Source: an uncultured Roseburia sp.
GTDB lineage: Bacteria > Bacillota > Clostridia > Lachnospirales > Lachnospiraceae
Assembly: GCA_946002055.1 (NCBI GenBank)
Contig: CAMFYL010000003.1
Location: forward strand, 1-64,000
Direction of reading: 5' to 3'
DNA: 64,000 nt
Part shown: positions 60,861 to 64,000 of the stretch, one piece after another
Layout of the letters: each line of letters opens with the position of its first letter
Numbering within the stretch: position 1 is the stretch's first letter
Notes under the pieces: generated by a model
What the model was told of the DNA's origin: nothing
The model's database searches: none
What the model saw: only the letters and a program-made list of their open reading frames with translations
Program-made: the position numbers and the translations under genes

Positions 60861-61349
60861 ATGGGACAGTTAATAAAGGTTGGAATGGCAGATTTGAAAA
60901 TATGCAAGTGTCCTGATGTTTTGACAACAATTGGATTGGGGTCCTGTATAGGAATAGCCCTGTATGATCCAACGACCAAAATCAGTGGCTTGGCACATAT
61001 TATGCTGCCGGATAGCACGCAGATTCGCAACAACACCAACGTGGCGAAGTTTGCGGACACGGGGATTCAAAAACTATACGATGATATGATTGCTGCGGGA
61101 GCCTGTAGGAGTAAGCTTGTGGCAAAGATTGCCGGTGGAGCTAAGATGTTTGAACTCAGTAATGCAAGCTCTCAGAGCATTAATATTGGTGAGAAAAATG
61201 CAATAGCATCCAGGGAAAAGTTAAAGGAATTAGGAATTCCTTTGATTGCTGAGGATACGGGATTGAATTTTGGCCGTACTGTTGAACTTAACAGTGAAAC
61301 GGGGGCTTATCTCATTAAGGCTGTTGGAAAACAGGAAAAGACAATTTAG
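60861..61349 (+). CDS. cheD: Chemoreceptor glutamine deamidase CheD
   Basis: 162 residues. Catalytic Cys29 (GLGSCIGIALYD) and His46 (GLAHIMLP) are present, with KIAGGAKMF and INIGEKNA. It deamidates receptor glutamines and stimulates CheC. Confidence 0.95.
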   Translation: MGQLIKVGMADLKICKCPDVLTTIGLGSCIGIALYDPTTKISGLAHIMLPDSTQIRNNTNVAKFADTGIQKLYDDMIAAGACRSKLVAKIAGGAKMFELSNASSQSINIGEKNAIASREKLKELGIPLIAEDTGLNFGRTVELNSETGAYLIKAVGKQEKTI

Positions 61350-61359
61350 AGGACATAAT

Positions 61360-61623
61360 ATGAAAACAAAATCAATTCCAGTGATTATTGTATTGATTGC
61401 AGCTGCAATTTCATGCTTTGCATCTGTAATACAAGGCGTTTCTTTTGATGTTTTCACCAAGAGACTGTTTTGGACTGTTATAATTTTTACAGTGATTGGT
61501 GTGGTTGTAAGCATTCTAATGAATCGTGGGTTTCAAACCATGGTGGAGGATGTCCGGGAAGATGCGCAGGAAATAGAAGAGGAGAATATCGAGGATATCT
61601 CTGTTGATGAACAGGAAAAGTAG
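61360..61623 (+). CDS. Small two-TM membrane protein between cheD and fliA
   Basis: 87 residues from ATG 61360 with GAGGA upstream. Two hydrophobic helices (IPVIIVLIAAAISCFASVI and LFWTVIIFTVIGVVVSILM) are followed by a highly acidic cytosolic tail (VREDAQEIEEENIEDISVDEQEK). I recognise no domain. It sits between cheD and fliA, so a motility role is possible, for example regulating FliA or anchoring a component. FlgM is cytosolic and different. Confidence 0.65.
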   Translation: MKTKSIPVIIVLIAAAISCFASVIQGVSFDVFTKRLFWTVIIFTVIGVVVSILMNRGFQTMVEDVREDAQEIEEENIEDISVDEQEK

Positions 61624-61643
61624 ATTTTTGACGGGGGAAAAGG

Positions 61644-62411
61644 ATGAAGACGGTAGACAGAGACAAGCTATGGGATTCCTATCGTGAAAAACCCACGCCT
61701 GAATTGCGTGAACAAATTATAATTGAATATGCACCCTTGGTTAAAGTTGTTGCAGGACGATTGAGTATGTATCTTGGCAAGAATGTGGAGTTCGACGACT
61801 TGGTAGGATATGGAATTTTTGGCTTAATTGATGCCATAGACAAGTTTGATCTTGGTAAGGACGTAAAGTTCGAAACCTATGCTAGTTTGCGCATACGTGG
61901 TTCCATCCTAGACCAGATTCGCAAAATGGACTGGATTCCTAGAACAGTACGCCAAAAACAGAAGAAAATTGATGAGGCCATCAAGGCAGTGGAGATGCGT
62001 ACAGGAAAGAATGCTACAGACGAAGAAATTGCCATAGAATTAGGTGTATCTGAAGATGAACTCATAGATTGGCAGTCACAGCTTAAGGTGACAAATGTTG
62101 TTTCTTTAAACGAGTATGTTGAGCAGGGAGCAGAACCTGTGATGGATGCCCATAGTAATTCACATTTTATTCAACCTGAGGAGATGGTGTCTCAGCAAGA
62201 GTTAAAGCAAATGCTGGAGGAGGCGCTGGAACTCTTGACTGAGAAAGAGAATAAGGTTGTTTTAATGTATTATTATGAGGAATTGACTTTAAAAGAAATT
62301 AGTGAGGTTTTGGGGGTTTCAGAATCTCGTGTATCGCAGTTGCACACGAAAGCAATTGTTAAAATGCGTAAGAGAATGGGCAATTACCTTGGTATTCTAA
62401 CCAAGGAGTAA
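61644..62411 (+). CDS. fliA: RNA polymerase sigma factor FliA (sigma-28)
   Basis: 255 residues of the FliA/WhiG/SigD type. KLWDSYREKPTPELREQIIIEYAPLVKVVAGRL, VEFDDLVGYGIFGLIDAIDKFD and FETYASLRIRGSILDQIRKMDWIPRTVRQK form regions 2-3, and LTLKEISEVLGVSESRVSQLHTKAIVKMRK is region 4.2. It transcribes late flagellar genes such as flagellin, which are outside the window. Confidence 0.95.
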   Translation: MKTVDRDKLWDSYREKPTPELREQIIIEYAPLVKVVAGRLSMYLGKNVEFDDLVGYGIFGLIDAIDKFDLGKDVKFETYASLRIRGSILDQIRKMDWIPRTVRQKQKKIDEAIKAVEMRTGKNATDEEIAIELGVSEDELIDWQSQLKVTNVVSLNEYVEQGAEPVMDAHSNSHFIQPEEMVSQQELKQMLEEALELLTEKENKVVLMYYYEELTLKEISEVLGVSESRVSQLHTKAIVKMRKRMGNYLGILTKE

Positions 62412-62422
62412 TGGAGAAGCGG

Positions 62423-64000
62423 ATGGAACAAAAAAATGGATATTACAAGCTTACTTGGGAAGATAAAACGGCACACTTACAAATATATGCTCCAAAGGAT
62501 GATGGTTGCCCGGTAACATACAAAGAGGTCGCGAATTTTTTGTCGCGTCACGGCATTGAAGAGTATAAAGAATATGATCTTCATCAGGCAATTCAGTCCA
62601 ATCAAGATTGCGAGATTACATTAGGTCTTGGAAGTGGTATTGAGTTTTCAGAATATGTGGATACCATTATTTCCTTAGATAAGATGAAAATTACCTGTAA
62701 GTTTACACCACCTTCCGGTAACGGCAATCTTTTGACGAAGCAGGATATTATGGCGGAGCTTACTACTCGTGGTGTGAAGTTCGGTATTCGAGAGGATCAT
62801 ATTGATGAGTTTCTCGCGCATCGTGTGTATAATACGGAATACATAATGGCAGAAGGAAAAGCACCTCGCCACGGTAAAGACGCTTCCATAGAGTACTTTT
62901 TTAATACAAATCCATCTTTAAAACCAAAGCATAATGAAGATGGGTCGGTTGATTATCATGATTTGAATACAATCTGTCCGGTGCAACAGGGACAGAAACT
63001 TGCAAGCCTGCATCCAATGGATCCAGGGGAACCGGGACAGGATGTTTTTGGCAAGGCCATTCCGCCTCGCAGTGTGAAAAATCGTAAGTTAGAATATGGT
63101 CTCAATATTGTTGCCTCTGAGGATGGAAATGATATTTTCTCAGATGTAACCGGACATGTATCCTTGCAGGGTGGCAAAGTGTTTGTGTCGGATGTGTATG
63201 AAGTGCCGGCAGATGTGGATGCCTCTACAGGTGATATACACTACAAAGGTAGTGTTCATGTGCGAGGAAGTGTACGAGGTGGCTTCACTGTTATTGCCGA
63301 GAATAACATTGTGATTGAGGGCAGTGTGGAGGATGCTCTTTTGCAGGCAGGGGGCGATATCATTGTCCGTCATGGCATTCAGGGCATGCAGCGTGGCGTT
63401 ATGGAAGCCAAAGGCAATGTAATCACAAAGTATATTGAGAATGCAAAGGTTTTTGCTGGCGGATACATTGAGACGGGTTCCATTATATATAGTGAAGTTG
63501 GTGCCGGTGAAGATGTTATTGTTGCCGAGCACAAGGGATTTATCAACGGTGGTGTGATCCGTGCCGGTGGAAAGGTACAAGCCAATATGATTGGCTCTAC
63601 TATGGGGTCTAAGACCACAGTAGAAGTGGGAATGGCACCTGAAAAGAAAGAGCGATACAACATTTTGCAGAAGGATTTGGAGCAAAATAAAGCGGAATTA
63701 GAAAAGATACAGCCTATTATTGACAAATATAAAAAGGTTATTTTGGCCGGAACAAAATTAGATCCTAAAAACAAAATGTATTTCAATCAGTTGATGGAAA
63801 GAACCAAAGAGTTAGATACAATGATAGCTGAAGATCAAGAAGAGTTTGCTTCATTGCACCAGGAAATGATTGCCGGAAAGCATGCCAAGGTTACCGTGCG
63901 AAAGGATATTTATCCGGGAACGGTTATCTCCATTTCCAATACGATTCACATTGTAAAAGAAAAACGTTCCTTCTGTTGTATTGAGCGTAAAAATGGTGAA
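62423..64000 (+). CDS. FapA/DUF342 polymer-forming-type protein, 5' part (cut by window end)
   Basis: The frame is open from ATG 62423 through base 64000 (526 codons). GGAG lies six bases upstream; ATG 62411, overlapping the fliA stop, is too close to its ribosome site. An N-terminal domain of about 190 residues precedes Gly/Val-rich beta-helix repeats (residues about 240-400: GDIHYKGSVHVRGSVRGGFTVIAENNIVIEGSVEDALLQAGGDIIV). A coiled coil (about 420-480) follows. This is the DUF342/FapA pattern. DUF342 genes often follow fliA in clostridial flagellar operons. The role is unproven. Confidence 0.85.
   Translation, partial: MEQKNGYYKLTWEDKTAHLQIYAPKDDGCPVTYKEVANFLSRHGIEEYKEYDLHQAIQSNQDCEITLGLGSGIEFSEYVDTIISLDKMKITCKFTPPSGNGNLLTKQDIMAELTTRGVKFGIREDHIDEFLAHRVYNTEYIMAEGKAPRHGKDASIEYFFNTNPSLKPKHNEDGSVDYHDLNTICPVQQGQKLASLHPMDPGEPGQDVFGKAIPPRSVKNRKLEYGLNIVASEDGNDIFSDVTGHVSLQGGKVFVSDVYEVPADVDASTGDIHYKGSVHVRGSVRGGFTVIAENNIVIEGSVEDALLQAGGDIIVRHGIQGMQRGVMEAKGNVITKYIENAKVFAGGYIETGSIIYSEVGAGEDVIVAEHKGFINGGVIRAGGKVQANMIGSTMGSKTTVEVGMAPEKKERYNILQKDLEQNKAELEKIQPIIDKYKKVILAGTKLDPKNKMYFNQLMERTKELDTMIAEDQEEFASLHQEMIAGKHAKVTVRKDIYPGTVISISNTIHIVKEKRSFCCIERKNGE

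Overview
The window looks like a chromosomal segment of a motile, endospore-forming, low-GC Gram-positive anaerobe of the class Clostridia, most likely family Lachnospiraceae. The evidence is gene content: cotJABC and sigK (sporulation), codY (Firmicutes), nfnAB (anaerobic electron bifurcation), an operon resembling the Lachnospiraceae DUF5717/DUF5716 cluster, and a flagellar/chemotaxis operon in clostridial order with FliY, CheC and CheD. No rRNA, tRNA, CRISPR array, insertion sequence or prophage was seen. Several starts are TTG or GTG, and Shine-Dalgarno sites often place them.

Layout. (1) 1-7193: the 3' part of a low-molecular-weight protein phosphatase, a LUD-domain protein, two consecutive CobW-type GTPases (one with a His-rich metal-binding tract, one fused to a YcgQ/DUF1980-like domain), an intergenic multi-hairpin element that looks like a structured RNA, nfnA-nfnB, and a PLP-dependent CobD/HisC-like enzyme. 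(2) 7324-16392: a five-gene operon of poorly described proteins: a very large beta-sandwich/helical-repeat protein, an Hsp70/actin-fold ATPase-like protein, a small TPR-like protein, a two-TM coiled-coil protein and a large protein with a degenerate cyclic-nucleotide-binding-like N-terminus. This is the best candidate here for an undescribed system. (3) 16432-31399: housekeeping and sporulation genes: cotJABC, gltX, a UvrD-type helicase, a DUF1292 protein, a GH13-like protein that has lost its catalytic residues, a DUF5662 protein behind a long structured leader, trpS, sigK, comM/yifB, dprA, topA and codY. codY has a near-perfect CodY box beside its own promoter. (4) 31617-64000: one uninterrupted plus-strand flagellar/chemotaxis operon: flgB, flgC, fliE-K with a MotE-like gene, flgD, a small flagellar-operon gene, flgE, motA, motB, fliL, fliM, fliY, cheY, fliO-R, flhB, flhA, flhF, flhG, a PilZ brake protein, cheB, cheA, cheW, cheC, cheD, a small membrane protein, fliA and a FapA/DUF342 gene cut by the window end.

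How the parts work together. Region 4 encodes the rod, MS ring, C ring, export gate, export ATPase, hook and stator, plus most of a chemosensory pathway and the late sigma factor. Filament genes, chemoreceptors, cheR and an anti-sigma factor FlgM are not in the window. CodY lies directly upstream of the flagellar promoter, but I saw no CodY box at that promoter. The CheY receiver is intact, whereas the CheB receiver lacks its phosphoacceptor aspartate and other conserved residues, which suggests altered adaptation control.
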